Origin: Amycolatopsis sp. WQ 127309
Lineage (GTDB): Bacteria > Actinomycetota > Actinomycetes > Mycobacteriales > Pseudonocardiaceae
NCBI RefSeq assembly: GCF_023023025.1
Contig: NZ_CP095481.1
Coordinates: 6,275,001-6,339,000, forward strand
Direction: 5' to 3'
DNA length: 64,000 bases
This document shows positions 50,192 through 59,556 of the stretch, one piece after another; the stretch's first letter is position 1; each line of letters starts with the position of its first letter. The translations under genes were made by a program, and so were the position numbers. Under the pieces are notes generated by a model, which worked only from the letters and a program-made list of their open reading frames with translations, had not been told where the DNA came from and made no database searches.

Positions 50192-51077
50192 ACCGGGGTG
50201 AACGCCGGCCCGGCGAGCACCACGACGACCGCGGCGACCGCGGCCACCGGTGTCAGCTCAGCCGGCCGGTAGCAGAGCCGCAGCTCCTGCCACAGGGGCG
50301 CGCCTTCGATGGCCCGCACGACGATGGTGGCCGGCAGGTCCTCGCGCGTCGCGAGCGCCGGTGCGACGGCCATGCCGGCCCGGACGAGGTCCTGCAGCGT
50401 CGCCAGGCACTGCGGCTGGTCGAGCGCGACGCCGTGCCGGCGGCACACCCGCTGCAGGTAGGCCGACCACCGCGTGGTGCCCGGCGGGTCGTCCGCCCAC
50501 GGGTGCTCGGCGAGCCCGGCGAACGGCACGGTCCGGTTCCGCGCCAAGGGGTGGTCGTGCGCGAGGATCACGAACACCGGCTCCCGCGGGTGCACGACGA
50601 CGCTCCCGGCGCCGTCCGGCACGACCGCGTCCGGCAACGGCGGGAGGTAGACCAGCGCCAGGTCGAGCGAGCCCGCGGCGACCCGCGCCGACGCCACGGC
50701 CTCGTCCTGGTTCTCCTGGACGCTCACGCCGTGGCACCACGGCTGGTCCCGCAGCCACCGCGAGACGGCCAGGTGCAGGAAGCCGCAGTACCCGCCGACG
50801 CGCAACGGCCCGGCGGGCGCCCGCTGTTCGCCGATCCGTTCGGTCAGCGCGGAGACGCCGGCGAGCACGGTGCGGGCTTCGGCGACGACGTCCGCGCCCA
50901 GCGGCGTCGGCACGCAGCCGGTGGGGGGAGCGACGAACAGCAGGCCGCCGACCGAGCGCTCGACCCGCCGCAGCAGCCCGGACAGCACGGGCTGGAAACC
51001 CGCAGCACCCGGACGGCCCGGGTGAAACTGCGCGTATCGGCCACGAGCGCGTGCAGGTGACGCAGTTCCAGCTCCAC
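49882..51077 (-). pseudogene. Frameshifted LysR family regulator gene
   Basis: The start MELELRHLHALVADTRSFTR is a LysR HTH. The frame then changes near 50993, where one C appears to be missing, and continues as LSGLLRRVERSVGGLLF and a full effector domain (RVGGYCGFLHLAVSRWLRDQ, LCYRPAELTPVAAVAAVVVV). Two residues also seem missing in the HTH. The open frame continues about 100 residues past the normal LysR end, so the stop is lost too. Either a pseudogene or a sequencing slip at the C-run. Confidence 0.6.
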
Positions 51078-51174
51078 GGCCCCTCCGGCGGTCGGGGTGA
51101 GCTCACTTTAGTCCGCGTGATCACCCCGGACACCCGACTTGAGTCGCTACTCCACGCCGTCACTCATACCTCGG

Positions 51175-51636
51175 TCACTCGACCGTCCGGGCCAGGATGC
51201 CGAGGGTGGCGCGCAACGCCGTTTCGGGGATGATCGGGAAGGTGATCTTGTCCCGGTACCGCTCCTCGATCTGGCTCCAGTCGTAGTACGACGTCACGAG
51301 CGTGCCGGTGCCGTCCGCCTCGAGCCGGTAGCCGTAGAGGTGCCGGATCGGTGGCTGGATGGTGCCGGAGATCGTCCACTCCAGCCGGCTGTCCTGCTCG
51401 TAGCGGGTGATGATCACCGTGACGTCGTACTTGCCCATCGGCACGTCGTTGAGGGACTCGCGGTCCATGTGCACGACGAACTCGTCGCCCACCCCGCGGA
51501 CCGGTTCGCCGTCCGCGGACTGCAGCATCCCGGAGCTGTCGATGGCGACGTGCCCCCGGGGGTCGGTCAGCAGGGCGAACACCTTCGCCGGCGGCGCCTC
51601 GACCTTGCGGGTCACTTCGAACCGTTCTGACGTCAT
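51175..51636 (-). CDS. SRPBCC (START-like) family protein
   Basis: 153 residues. Opens FEVTRKVEAPPAKVFALLTD, the usual first strand and helix of polyketide cyclase/AHSA1-like folds, and closes with a long helix IIPETALRATLGILAR. Hydrophobic-pocket proteins of this fold bind lipids or aromatic ligands. No catalytic residue can be named. Separated by 45 nt from the reductase remnant on the same strand. Confidence 0.78.
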   Translation of the reverse strand: MTSERFEVTRKVEAPPAKVFALLTDPRGHVAIDSSGMLQSADGEPVRGVGDEFVVHMDRESLNDVPMGKYDVTVIITRYEQDSRLEWTISGTIQPPIRHLYGYRLEADGTGTLVTSYYDWSQIEERYRDKITFPIIPETALRATLGILARTVE

Positions 51637-51681
51637 GGTCCCGAGACTGCCACGGCTCTCGCGAGTACGCCGTCCGGGCGG

Positions 51682-53371
51682 TCACAGGTCCAGCACCAGG
51701 TCCGACCGCGGCCGGGCGCAGCACACCAGCGCCGTGCCCGGTGGTGGGTCCTCCAGCGGGTCGGGCTCGTAGCCGACCTCGCCCGACAGCACCGGCGTCA
51801 CGCACGTCTGGCAGACGCCGGACCGGCACGACCAGCGGGTCGGCACGTCACACGCCTCGGCGAACTCCAGGACGTTCGGGTAGTCCGCGCTCCACGGCAC
51901 CGTCAGCCCGCTGCGGGCGAACGTGACCCGGGGGCCGGTGCCCGGCGGCGTGGCCGGTGGGTGGGGTGGCGCGTGGACGGCGTCGACGATCCCGGGGTTG
52001 ATCGCCGGCAGTGCGCCGAACAGTTCACTGTGGACCCGGCCGGGTGCCAGGCCGAGCCCGACGAGCGCGTCCCGCGTCGCGGACATGAAACCCTCGGGAC
52101 CGCAAACGTATGCGGTCGCGTCGATCGGCAGGTCCAAAGTGGACAAAGCGGCCCGGTCGAGCCGGCCCCGCCGGGCGCCCGCGGTGCCGGACGGCGGGGT
52201 TTCCGTCGTGTAGTAGACGTGTTCGCGGGCGTGGGGGAGACCGGCGAGCAGCGTGTGCGCTTCGGCGGCGAAGGCGTGCTCGGCGGCCGAGCGGCTGGTG
52301 TGCAGCCAGCGTGTGCAGCATCGCCAGGACCGGCGTGACGCCGATGCCGGCGGAGATCAAGAGCACCGGCGAGTCGTCTTCGGCCAGGACGAAGTCACCG
52401 CGGGGCGCGGCGACCGGCAGGACCGCGCCGGCGGTCAGCCGGGTGTGCAGGAAACCGCTCACCGCGCCGTGGTCCTCCCGCTTGACGCTGATGCGGTACT
52501 CGGTGTCCGAAGGCATCGCCGAGAGTGAGTAGCTGCGGACCGGCGCCGGGTCGCCGGCCCCGGGGACGCGCAGCGTGAGGAACTGGCCGGGCTCGGGCCG
52601 GGGCAGCGGTGCGCCGTCCGCGGCCGTGAGGTGGATCGACGTGACGGTGGTGCTCTCCGGCACGACGCGGGACACGCGCAGCTCGCGGAACCCGGTCCAG
52701 GCCACGGTTTCGGGCTTGTGTTCGTGTTCGTGCCCGGCGAGCAGGTCGCGGAACGACCCCTGCCAGCCGGGACTGAGCGCCGGGATGTCGACGGCCTTGC
52801 GGAGATCGGCGGTGTCGCGCCCGGGCAGGTAGAGGAGCGCGTCGATGTCGGCGACGCTCATCTCGTGACGCCCGGTCCGGGTGCGGACGATCTCGTCGCC
52901 CGCCCGGACCTGGCCTTCGCGGATCACCCGCAGGTAGAAGCCGGGCCGGTGGTGCGCGACCAGCAGCGCCGGGATCCGCGGCTCGCCGAGGCGCATCCCC
53001 ACCCGGAAGCACGTGACGCGCGGCTGTGTGACCTCGAGCTCGGCCTCCCCGATCCGGTACCGGTCGCCGATGTGCACCTCGTCGTCGGACAGGCCGTCGA
53101 CGGTGAAGTTCTCGCCGAACTGGCCGTATTCGAGGTCGTCCCGGCCCAGTTCGGCGCGCCAGAAGTCGTAGGACTGGCGCTGGTAGACGAGCACCGCGCG
53201 GTTCTCGCCGCCGTGGCCGCCCAGGTCACCTTGGCCGTCACCGTCGATGTTGAGCCGGCGGACCATCGCCGGGCCGTCGACGGGGTACTTGAAGATTCCG
53301 GTGTGGACGGTCCGGCCCTGCCAGGGCACGTCCTTCGGTTTCCCGACGTTGAGGGACAGCAGTCTGGGCAC
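51682..53371 (-). pseudogene. Frameshifted MOSC-ferredoxin reductase fusion gene
   Basis: Residues about 1-200 are a MOSC/YiiM domain (GDLGGHGGENRAVLVYQRQS, GQFGENFTVDGLSDDEVHIG, QPRVTCFRVGMRLGE). An FAD/NAD reductase follows (VRSYSLSAMPSDTEYRISVK, GIGVTPVLAMLHTLA), then a C-terminal plant-type 2Fe-2S domain (CDVPTRWSCRSGVCQTCVTP). Such fusions are intact elsewhere in actinobacteria. Here the frame shifts near 52300, exactly at a direct repeat GTGTGCAGC (52298-52306 and 52311-52319), and the EVWW-type strand expected there is missing. A deletion between repeats is likely. It follows the CGNR gene by 4 nt. Confidence 0.65.
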
Positions 53372-53375
53372 GGTT

Positions 53376-53879
53376 TCACTCCGCGGGTTCGGCGCGCGAG
53401 CGCTGGTAGTGCCGCCGGGCCTTCATGCGGTTGCCGCAGACCGCCATCGAGCACCAGCGGGCGCTGTTGGGTTTGCTGTGGTCGATCAGGAACAGCCGGC
53501 ACTCCGGGTTCGCGCACGGGCGCAGCCGGTTCCCGCCGGCCTTCGTGAGGTCGGCCCAGGCGAGCACGGCCCGGGACGCGGCGGAATGGCCCGGCGCGGG
53601 GTCGAGCTCCCACTGGATCTCGTCGTCCGCGAAGTGCGCCCGGTAGCTCAAGCCTTCGACGAACGGCGCGGCCGACGCCGCCGGGTCCTCGCCGCGCACG
53701 ATCCGCTGCAGCACGGCACGCGCCTCGCGCAGCGCCTGCCACTCCGCTTCGGAGGCCGGCTGGCCGTGGGCGGCGAGCCAGCTGCGGCCGAGTGCCGCGT
53801 CGGCCAGGTCGTCCTCGGGTGCGCCGTTGCGCACGGGGGTGCTGTTCAGCAGGTCGAGCAGCAGCTTTTCGAAGCCCAT
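53376..53879 (-). CDS. CGNR zinc finger/ABATE domain protein
   Basis: 167 residues. N-terminal ABATE-type region, then a C-terminal zinc finger with RPCANPECRLFLIDHSKPNSARWCSMAVCGNRMKARRHY in outline: Cys pairs and the CGNR motif at about 148-151. These proteins are thought to be stress-linked transcription regulators. First gene of a unit with the MOSC-reductase gene and divergent from the DUF427 operon. Confidence 0.83.
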   Translation of the reverse strand: MGFEKLLLDLLNSTPVRNGAPEDDLADAALGRSWLAAHGQPASEAEWQALREARAVLQRIVRGEDPAASAAPFVEGLSYRAHFADDEIQWELDPAPGHSAASRAVLAWADLTKAGGNRLRPCANPECRLFLIDHSKPNSARWCSMAVCGNRMKARRHYQRSRAEPAE

Positions 53880-53981
53880 CGGTCTAACCTCCCAACTCGT
53901 AGTTGACAGGTTACACCCTCCTGTGGTTCCGTGTCTAACCAGTAAAGCTGATCGATGGGGTTAGTCGGAAAGGGGCAGGTC

Positions 53982-54869
53982 ATGGGACTGTCATGGCAGC
54001 AAGGACCGCTCTCGGAGCGGTCGGTCGGGCACTTCCTGGTGCCGCAGCCGCTGCCGGAGCGGCTGCTGTTCGCCGAGCCACTGCGCCGCCGGATGCGCGT
54101 CCGCTTCGGCGGGCAGTGGGTGGCCGACAGTGAAGACGTCGTGCTCCTGCACGAGCCGAACCGCTACCCGGTGGCGTACTTCCCGCGCGCCGACGTCGCC
54201 GAAGGCTTGCTCGGCACCGAACCGCGCACGACGACCCACCGCGAGCTCGGCCCGGCCGCGTGGTTCACCGTGCGGGCGGGGGAGCAGGAGGCGCCGCGGG
54301 CGGCCTGGCAGTACACCGGGCTCCCGGACCACGCCGCTGTGCTGCGCGACCGCGTCGCCTTCGCCTGGCGGGCGATGGACGCCTTCTACGAGGAGGACGA
54401 GCGGATCCTCGGGCACGCGGCCGACCCGTACCACCGCGTCGACATCCGGCGGACGTCCCGGCACCTCGTGGTGCGCGACGGCGATCGCGTCGTCGCCGAC
54501 ACCCATCGCCCGGTCGTGCTCTACGAGTCCGGCTTCGCGCCGCGCTGGTACGTGCCGCGCGAAGACGTCGACCAGGCGGCCCTGACCCCGGTCGAGGGGC
54601 AGACCTTCTGCCCCTACAAGGGTTTGGCCGGCTACTTCGACATCGGCTCCCGCAAGCGCGCCGCGTGGTCGTACCCCGAGGCGTGGCCCGAGGTGGCCCG
54701 GGTGTCCGGGTTCGTCTCGTTCGAACCGGACCTCGTCGACGTCCACCTCGACGACCGCAAGCTGGCCCTCGAACCGGGCCAGTCCGTGTCCCCGCACGGC
54801 GTCGACCGCGGCCTCGATCCCGACGAGCTGCGGTCCCGCGCCGCGGCCGCACCCACCGGAACGGAGTGA
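53982..54869 (+). CDS. Tandem DUF427 protein
   Basis: 295 residues from ATG 53982 with AAAGGGG about 9 nt upstream. Two DUF427 modules: about 20-125 (VRFGGQWVADSEDVVLLHEP, YPVAYFPRADV) and about 150-265 (VRDGDRVVADTHRPVVLYESG, RWYVPREDVDQAAL, TFCPYKGLAGYFD). The family function is not established; the conserved PYKG/YF pattern is present only in the second module. It heads a plus-strand unit with SDR and VOC genes. Confidence 0.8.
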   Translation: MGLSWQQGPLSERSVGHFLVPQPLPERLLFAEPLRRRMRVRFGGQWVADSEDVVLLHEPNRYPVAYFPRADVAEGLLGTEPRTTTHRELGPAAWFTVRAGEQEAPRAAWQYTGLPDHAAVLRDRVAFAWRAMDAFYEEDERILGHAADPYHRVDIRRTSRHLVVRDGDRVVADTHRPVVLYESGFAPRWYVPREDVDQAALTPVEGQTFCPYKGLAGYFDIGSRKRAAWSYPEAWPEVARVSGFVSFEPDLVDVHLDDRKLALEPGQSVSPHGVDRGLDPDELRSRAAAAPTGTE

Positions 54870-54871
54870 TC

Positions 54872-55588
54872 ATGTCCACCACCCTGAAAGACCGCCGCGT
54901 GCTCGTCATCGGCCGCGGCAGCGGGATCGCCCGCGCCGTCACCCTGGCCCTGCGGGAGGCGGGCGCGACGGTCGTCGTCGCCGGCCGCGACCCGGAAGCC
55001 CTCGCCGCGGCGTACGACGACCCGGGCGTCACGGCCGAGCAAGCCGATCTCACCGACGAAGCCGGCGTGGCCGCGCTGGCCGAACGGCTCGGCCGGGTCG
55101 ACCACGTCGTGTCGACCGCTTCGGCCCGCGCCCGCGGCGCGGTCGGCGACCTCGACCACGACACCGTGCTGAAGTCGTTCGAGGTCAAGGTGCTCGGCCC
55201 GATCCTGCTGGCCAAGTACCTCGCGCCGCGGATGCCGGAGGACGGCTCGTTCGTCTTCTTCTCGGGCTCGTCCGCCCGCAAACCCGCCGCCGGCATGCTC
55301 GCGGTGGGCGCCACCAACGCGGCCGTCGACGTGGTGACGCGCGGCCTCGCGGTCGAGCTGGCGCCGATCCGCGTCACGGCGGTCTCACCGGGCACGATCG
55401 ACACCGGCGCCTACGACGGCCTCGGCGCGGACAAGAAAGCCGAGCTGTTCGCCACTCGCACGGCCACGAACCCCGCGCGGCGCATCGGCCACCCCGGAGA
55501 CATCGCCGACGCGGTCGTCTTCGCGCTCACGAACACCTTCCTGACCGGCGTCACGCTCGGCGTCGACGGCGGCGAACCCCTCGTCTGA
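54872..55588 (+). CDS. Divergent short-chain dehydrogenase/reductase
   Basis: 238 residues. Rossmann start RVLVIGRGSGIARAVTLAL (GRGSGIA instead of TGxxxGIG), ADLTDEAGVAAL for the cofactor pocket, and PGTIDTGAYDGL near the end. The catalytic YxxxK is missing: the position reads GMLAVGATNAAVD after the SGSSARK serine. So it may bind NAD(P) without classical SDR catalysis. Lies 2 nt after the DUF427 gene and 11 nt before a VOC gene. Confidence 0.8.
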   Translation: MSTTLKDRRVLVIGRGSGIARAVTLALREAGATVVVAGRDPEALAAAYDDPGVTAEQADLTDEAGVAALAERLGRVDHVVSTASARARGAVGDLDHDTVLKSFEVKVLGPILLAKYLAPRMPEDGSFVFFSGSSARKPAAGMLAVGATNAAVDVVTRGLAVELAPIRVTAVSPGTIDTGAYDGLGADKKAELFATRTATNPARRIGHPGDIADAVVFALTNTFLTGVTLGVDGGEPLV

Positions 55589-55599
55589 AAGGAGCACTC

Positions 55600-56079
55600 A
55601 TGTCCACCCCGACGCCGCGCGACGCCCGCGCCATGGACTACCGCATCGAGGTCGTCACCCTGCCCGTCGCCGACGTCGACCGGGCGATCCGGTTCTACAC
55701 CGGCCAAGCCGGCTTCGCCTTGGACGTCGACTACCGGCCGAACGACGGGTTCCGCGTCGTGCAGCTGACCCCGCCCGGCTCGGCGTGCTCGATCCAGCTC
55801 GGCACCGGCCTGACCGACGCGGCCCCCGGCTCGGCCCGCGCCGGTTACCTGGTGGTGGCCGACATCGAAGCCGCGCACCGCGAACTGGCCGGCCGCGGTG
55901 TCCCCGTGAGCGAGGTCCGGCACAAGAAATCCGTGGACTGGCAAGGGGATTTCGCGCCCGGAGCCGATCCTCGGCGGCGGGACTACGCGAGTTTCCTGGA
56001 CTTCGCGGACCCGGACGGCAACACGTGGGTCGTCCAGGAACGCGGATTCAGCGCGCCTTCCAGTAGCCGCAGAACATGA
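55600..56079 (+). CDS. Glyoxalase/VOC family protein
   Basis: 159 residues, one VOC module: YRIEVVTLPVADVDRAIRFYTGQAGFALDVD, then a second half closing with FLDFADPDGNTWVVQERGF. Metal ligands are not certain. Possibly a small dioxygenase, isomerase or binding protein. Its 3' end overlaps the convergent siderophore-interacting protein gene by 32 nt. Confidence 0.8.
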   Translation: MSTPTPRDARAMDYRIEVVTLPVADVDRAIRFYTGQAGFALDVDYRPNDGFRVVQLTPPGSACSIQLGTGLTDAAPGSARAGYLVVADIEAAHRELAGRGVPVSEVRHKKSVDWQGDFAPGADPRRRDYASFLDFADPDGNTWVVQERGFSAPSSSRRT

Positions 56080-56869
56080 CGTCGTCCTTGGGGATCCCGG
56101 CCCGCACCCAGTGCCGGCGCAGGGCGACGGCCATGGCCGATTCCCCGACCACCCAGCCGTGCACCGGAACCGCCGGCACGGGCGTGTCCTGGGCGGCGGC
56201 CAGCACCACCTGTCCGGCGGCGGCGCCGCGGCCGCGCGCCAGCCAGGTGACCTCGACCCCGGGGGGTGCGTCGAGCGGCTGCTGATCCTCGGCGTCGGGG
56301 AGCTCGATCAGGGCGTGCCCGGTCGCGTCGCGGGGGAGTGCGGCGAGCACGCCCGCGATCGCCGGCAGGCCGGTCTCGTCGGCGACGAGCAGGAAGTGCT
56401 CGCGGCCGGGTGCCGGGTTGAAGCCGATGCCCTCGTCGAGGATCGCGACGGCGTCGCCCCGCGTGCAGTGCTGCGCCCAGGTCGCGGCCGGGCCCGCGGT
56501 CCCGTCCGCGGCGGAGCCGTGCAGGACGAAGTCGACGTCGAGCTCCGGTCCGTCGGGGCCGTCGGGCCGGTACGCGCGGACGGAGTAGCTGCGCAGCACG
56601 GGCCGGCTCGTCTTGGTGATGGTCAGGAACCTGGCGTACGCCAGCGCGTTGAGCTTGTTCGGCAGCCTGTCGAGGGACCCCTCCGCCACCGGGATGAACA
56701 GCCGGAACCACTGGTCGAACCCCATCGGCGTGAACGAGTCGACGTCGTCCTGCCCGAGGGTGACCCGCGCGAAGTGCGGCGAGAGCCGTTCACGGCGAAG
56801 CACCCGCATGGTGAGCAGTTCGGTGGTCTCCGGCTTGATCCGGGTGGCCGTCAGGTTCTGCCGCGCCAT
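56048..56869 (-). CDS. Siderophore-interacting protein (ferric-siderophore reductase)
   Basis: 273 residues. FAD-binding half shows RLSPHFARVTLGQDD and RPVLRSYSVRAYRPD (RxYTxR-type motif). NAD(P)-binding half has GREHFLLVADETGLPAIAGVLAALP, and the C-terminus ends in the family motif (DDVMFCGYWKAR). It reduces iron from ferri-siderophores in the cytoplasm. An IdeR/DmdR-type iron box (56882-56900) lies 12 nt upstream, so it is probably repressed by iron. Confidence 0.9.
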   Translation of the reverse strand: MARQNLTATRIKPETTELLTMRVLRRERLSPHFARVTLGQDDVDSFTPMGFDQWFRLFIPVAEGSLDRLPNKLNALAYARFLTITKTSRPVLRSYSVRAYRPDGPDGPELDVDFVLHGSAADGTAGPAATWAQHCTRGDAVAILDEGIGFNPAPGREHFLLVADETGLPAIAGVLAALPRDATGHALIELPDAEDQQPLDAPPGVEVTWLARGRGAAAGQVVLAAAQDTPVPAVPVHGWVVGESAMAVALRRHWVRAGIPKDDVMFCGYWKAR

Positions 56870-56881
56870 CTCGACCCCCGG

Positions 56882-56900
56882 TTAGGTTAGGCTGTCCTTT
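56882..56900 (-). promoter_or_regulatory. IdeR/DmdR-type iron box
   Basis: TTAGGTTAGGCTGTCCTTT matches the first 12 positions of the consensus TTAGGTTAGGCTAACCTAA exactly and part of the second half. It sits directly upstream of the siderophore-interacting protein gene. Confidence 0.75.
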
Positions 56901-56912
56901 GTTCGAGTCACC

Positions 56913-58049
56913 CTAGTACACCGACCGCAGCAGTTCCACGGTCTCCGCCTCGGAGGGGTGCCGTGGGGCGTTCTTGGTCACCGCGTCGGCCAGCGCGCCC
57001 TCGGCGATCGCCGGGATCAGGTCCGCCGTGACACCGAGGTCGCGCAGCGGGCGCTTGATCCCGAGCGCGCCCGAGACCTCGCGGACCGCCGCGATCGACG
57101 CCGCCGCCCAGTCCGGTTCGGGCGTGACCCGCAGTGCGCGGCCCACCGCCTCGTACGCGGCTTGAGCGGTCGGCGCGCTGAAGGCCATCACCTCCTCGAG
57201 CACCGCGGCCAGCGCGACGCCGTGGGGGGTGCCCGTGTGGGCGGTCAGCGCGTGGCCGAGGCCGTGGACCAAGCCGAGGCCCGACAGCGTCAGCGCGTGG
57301 CCCGCCAGGTGGGCCCCGAGCATCAGCTGCGAGCGCGCTTCCAGGTCACCGCCGTCGCGGTGGGCGACCGGCAGCCAGCGGCCGACCAAGGTGACCGCCT
57401 GGGCCGCGTAGGCCGCGGACACCGGGCTCGACCCGCGCGAGGCGAGCGATTCGATGCCGTGCACGAGCGCGTCCAGGCCGGTGGCCGCGGTGACCGCCGG
57501 TGGCAGGCCGACGGTCAGCTCCGGGTCCAGCACCGCGATCCGCGGCTTCACCGACGGGTGTCCGATGTAGACCTTCCGGCGGGCGCACAGGTCTTCCGTG
57601 ACGCCGAAACCGTTGGTCTCGGCGCCGGTGCCCGACGTCGTCGGGACGGCGATGAGGGGCAGTCCCTCCGCCGCGTCCCACAGCCGGTCCGCGTCCGCGG
57701 CCGCCGCGCCGGGGTTGCCGGCGAGCAGCGAGATGCCCTTGGCCGCGTCCAGCGCCGAGCCGCCGCCGAGGGCGACCACGGCGGCGTCGCCGAACTCGCG
57801 CAGCCGCGCGGCACCGCGGTCGAGCTCGGCGGTCGACGGGTTCGGGCCGACGTCCTCGTGGACGGCGTGCTTGAGCCCGGCCGCGGCCAGGATCTGCTCG
57901 ACGCGCCCGACGATCCCGGTGGCCCGCAGGCCCCGGTCGGTGACCACGAACGCGCGGGTCCGCCCCAGGGTGTCGACGTAGGCGGGCAGGTCGGCGACCA
58001 CACCCGGGCCGAACTCCGTCCGGCCGGTGGGTTCGATGCTCAGTCGCAC
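56913..58049 (-). CDS. Iron-containing alcohol dehydrogenase (maleylacetate reductase-like)
   Basis: 378 residues. NAD site VVALGGGSALDAAKGISLLAG, then PTTSGTGAETNGFGV. Metal-binding histidines lie in LDALVHGIESLAS, HGLGHALTAHTGTPHGVALA and the following helix. It oxidises or reduces an alcohol or semialdehyde. GTG at 58049 lies 1 nt after the ALDH stop, so it is in the same operon as ALDH and the enolase-family gene. Confidence 0.87.
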   Translation of the reverse strand: MRLSIEPTGRTEFGPGVVADLPAYVDTLGRTRAFVVTDRGLRATGIVGRVEQILAAAGLKHAVHEDVGPNPSTAELDRGAARLREFGDAAVVALGGGSALDAAKGISLLAGNPGAAAADADRLWDAAEGLPLIAVPTTSGTGAETNGFGVTEDLCARRKVYIGHPSVKPRIAVLDPELTVGLPPAVTAATGLDALVHGIESLASRGSSPVSAAYAAQAVTLVGRWLPVAHRDGGDLEARSQLMLGAHLAGHALTLSGLGLVHGLGHALTAHTGTPHGVALAAVLEEVMAFSAPTAQAAYEAVGRALRVTPEPDWAAASIAAVREVSGALGIKRPLRDLGVTADLIPAIAEGALADAVTKNAPRHPSEAETVELLRSVY

Positions 58050-58050
58050 G

Positions 58051-59556
58051 CTAATCCTCCGGGAGCGCGAGCCAGGTGGTCTTGAGGGCGGTGTAGGCGT
58101 CCAAGGCGTGCAACGACTTGTCCCGGCCGGCGCCGGTCGCTTTGAAGCCGCCGAACGGGGTGATCACGTCGCTGGCGTCGAAGGTGTTGATCCACACCGT
58201 CCCGGCGCGCAACCGGCGCGCGACGCGGTGGGCGGTGGTGACGTCCCGCGTCCAGACCGACGCGACCAGCCCGAAGTCGCTGTCGTTGGCCAGCCGGACG
58301 CCTTCGCCGACGTCGCCGTCGTAGGTGAGCACCGACAGGACCGGTCCGAAGACTTCCTCGCGGGCGATGGCCATCCCGGGCCGCACACCGTCCACGATGG
58401 TCGGTTCGAGGTACGTCCCGCCGGTCTCGGTCAGCACCCGCTCGCCGCCGTGGGCGATCGTCGCGCCGTCGGCCCGGGCGCCGTCGAGGTAACCCAGGAC
58501 GCGGTCCAGCTGGACGTCGTCGACGAGCGGGCCGAGCACGGTCGCCGGGTCGAGCGGGTCGCCGATCCGGAACGTCGAGTCCGTGATCGAGACGACCTCG
58601 GCGAGCAGTTCGTCCTTCAACGCGGTGGGCACGACCAGGCGCGAACCCGCGTTGCAGGTCTGCCCGGCGTTGTAGAAGATGCCCCACGCGACCGCCTGTG
58701 CCGCCGCCGCGAGGTCGGCGCCGGGCAGGACGAGCTGCGGTGACTTGCCGCCCGCCTCGACGGCGACCTGCTTGCCGTTGGACTCCCCGGCGTAGACCTG
58801 GAACAACCGCGCGACCTCGGCCGAGCCGGTGAAGGCGATCTTGTCGACGTCCGGGTGCCGCCCCAGCGCCTGGCCGACGACCTCGCCGCGGCCCGGGACG
58901 ACGTTGAGCACGCCGTCGGGCAGCCCGGCCTCGGTCGCCAGCCGGGCCAGCAGCAGCGTCGCCAGCGACGTCTGTTCGGCGGGCTTGACGACGACGGAGT
59001 TGCCGGTGGCCAGCGCCGGGCCCAGCTTCCAGGACGTGATGAGCAGCGCGTAGTTCCACGGGACGACGACGCCGATCACGCCGAGCGGCTCCCGGGTGAT
59101 CCACGCCAGCGCGTCGCCGGGGGTGGGCGCGACCTCGTCGTAGGTCTTGTCGATCGTCTCGGCGTACCAGGCGATCGTCTCGGCGGCCTTGGTGACGTCG
59201 ACCCGCCGCGCCTCGCCGACCGGCTTGCCCATCTCGAGGGAGTCGAGCAGCGCCAGCTCGTTCGCGTTGTCCACGATGGACTCGGCCCAGCGCAGGAGCA
59301 CACGTTTGCGCTCGCGCGGTGCGAGGCCGCGCCACCGGCCGTCCTCGAACGACTCCCGCGCCACGCGGACCGCCCGGTCGACGTCTTCGGCGCTCCCGGC
59401 CGGGATGCGTGTCAGCTCCCGGCCGTCGCGCGGGGACGTGCTCGCGAACGTTGTGTCCGAAGTGGACTCGACGGGCCGGCCGCCGACGAACGGCCGGGTC
59501 TCGAAGGTCAGCTTGTCCGCCAGGGCCTGCCAGTCCTGGTGCGTCAGATCCGCCAC
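58051..59556 (-). CDS. Aldehyde dehydrogenase family protein
   Basis: 501 residues from GTG 59556, overlapping the upstream gene by 13 nt. NAD site GVIGVVVPWNYALLITSWKLGP, IAFTGSAEVARLF, catalytic Glu in VAVEAGGKSPQLVLPGAD and catalytic Cys in FYNAGQTCNAGSR. It oxidises an aldehyde to the acid. The closest functional analogues are gamma-glutamyl-gamma-aminobutyraldehyde or betaine aldehyde types, by general pattern only. In this operon it may oxidise an acid-sugar semialdehyde. Confidence 0.9.
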   Translation of the reverse strand: MADLTHQDWQALADKLTFETRPFVGGRPVESTSDTTFASTSPRDGRELTRIPAGSAEDVDRAVRVARESFEDGRWRGLAPRERKRVLLRWAESIVDNANELALLDSLEMGKPVGEARRVDVTKAAETIAWYAETIDKTYDEVAPTPGDALAWITREPLGVIGVVVPWNYALLITSWKLGPALATGNSVVVKPAEQTSLATLLLARLATEAGLPDGVLNVVPGRGEVVGQALGRHPDVDKIAFTGSAEVARLFQVYAGESNGKQVAVEAGGKSPQLVLPGADLAAAAQAVAWGIFYNAGQTCNAGSRLVVPTALKDELLAEVVSITDSTFRIGDPLDPATVLGPLVDDVQLDRVLGYLDGARADGATIAHGGERVLTETGGTYLEPTIVDGVRPGMAIAREEVFGPVLSVLTYDGDVGEGVRLANDSDFGLVASVWTRDVTTAHRVARRLRAGTVWINTFDASDVITPFGGFKATGAGRDKSLHALDAYTALKTTWLALPED

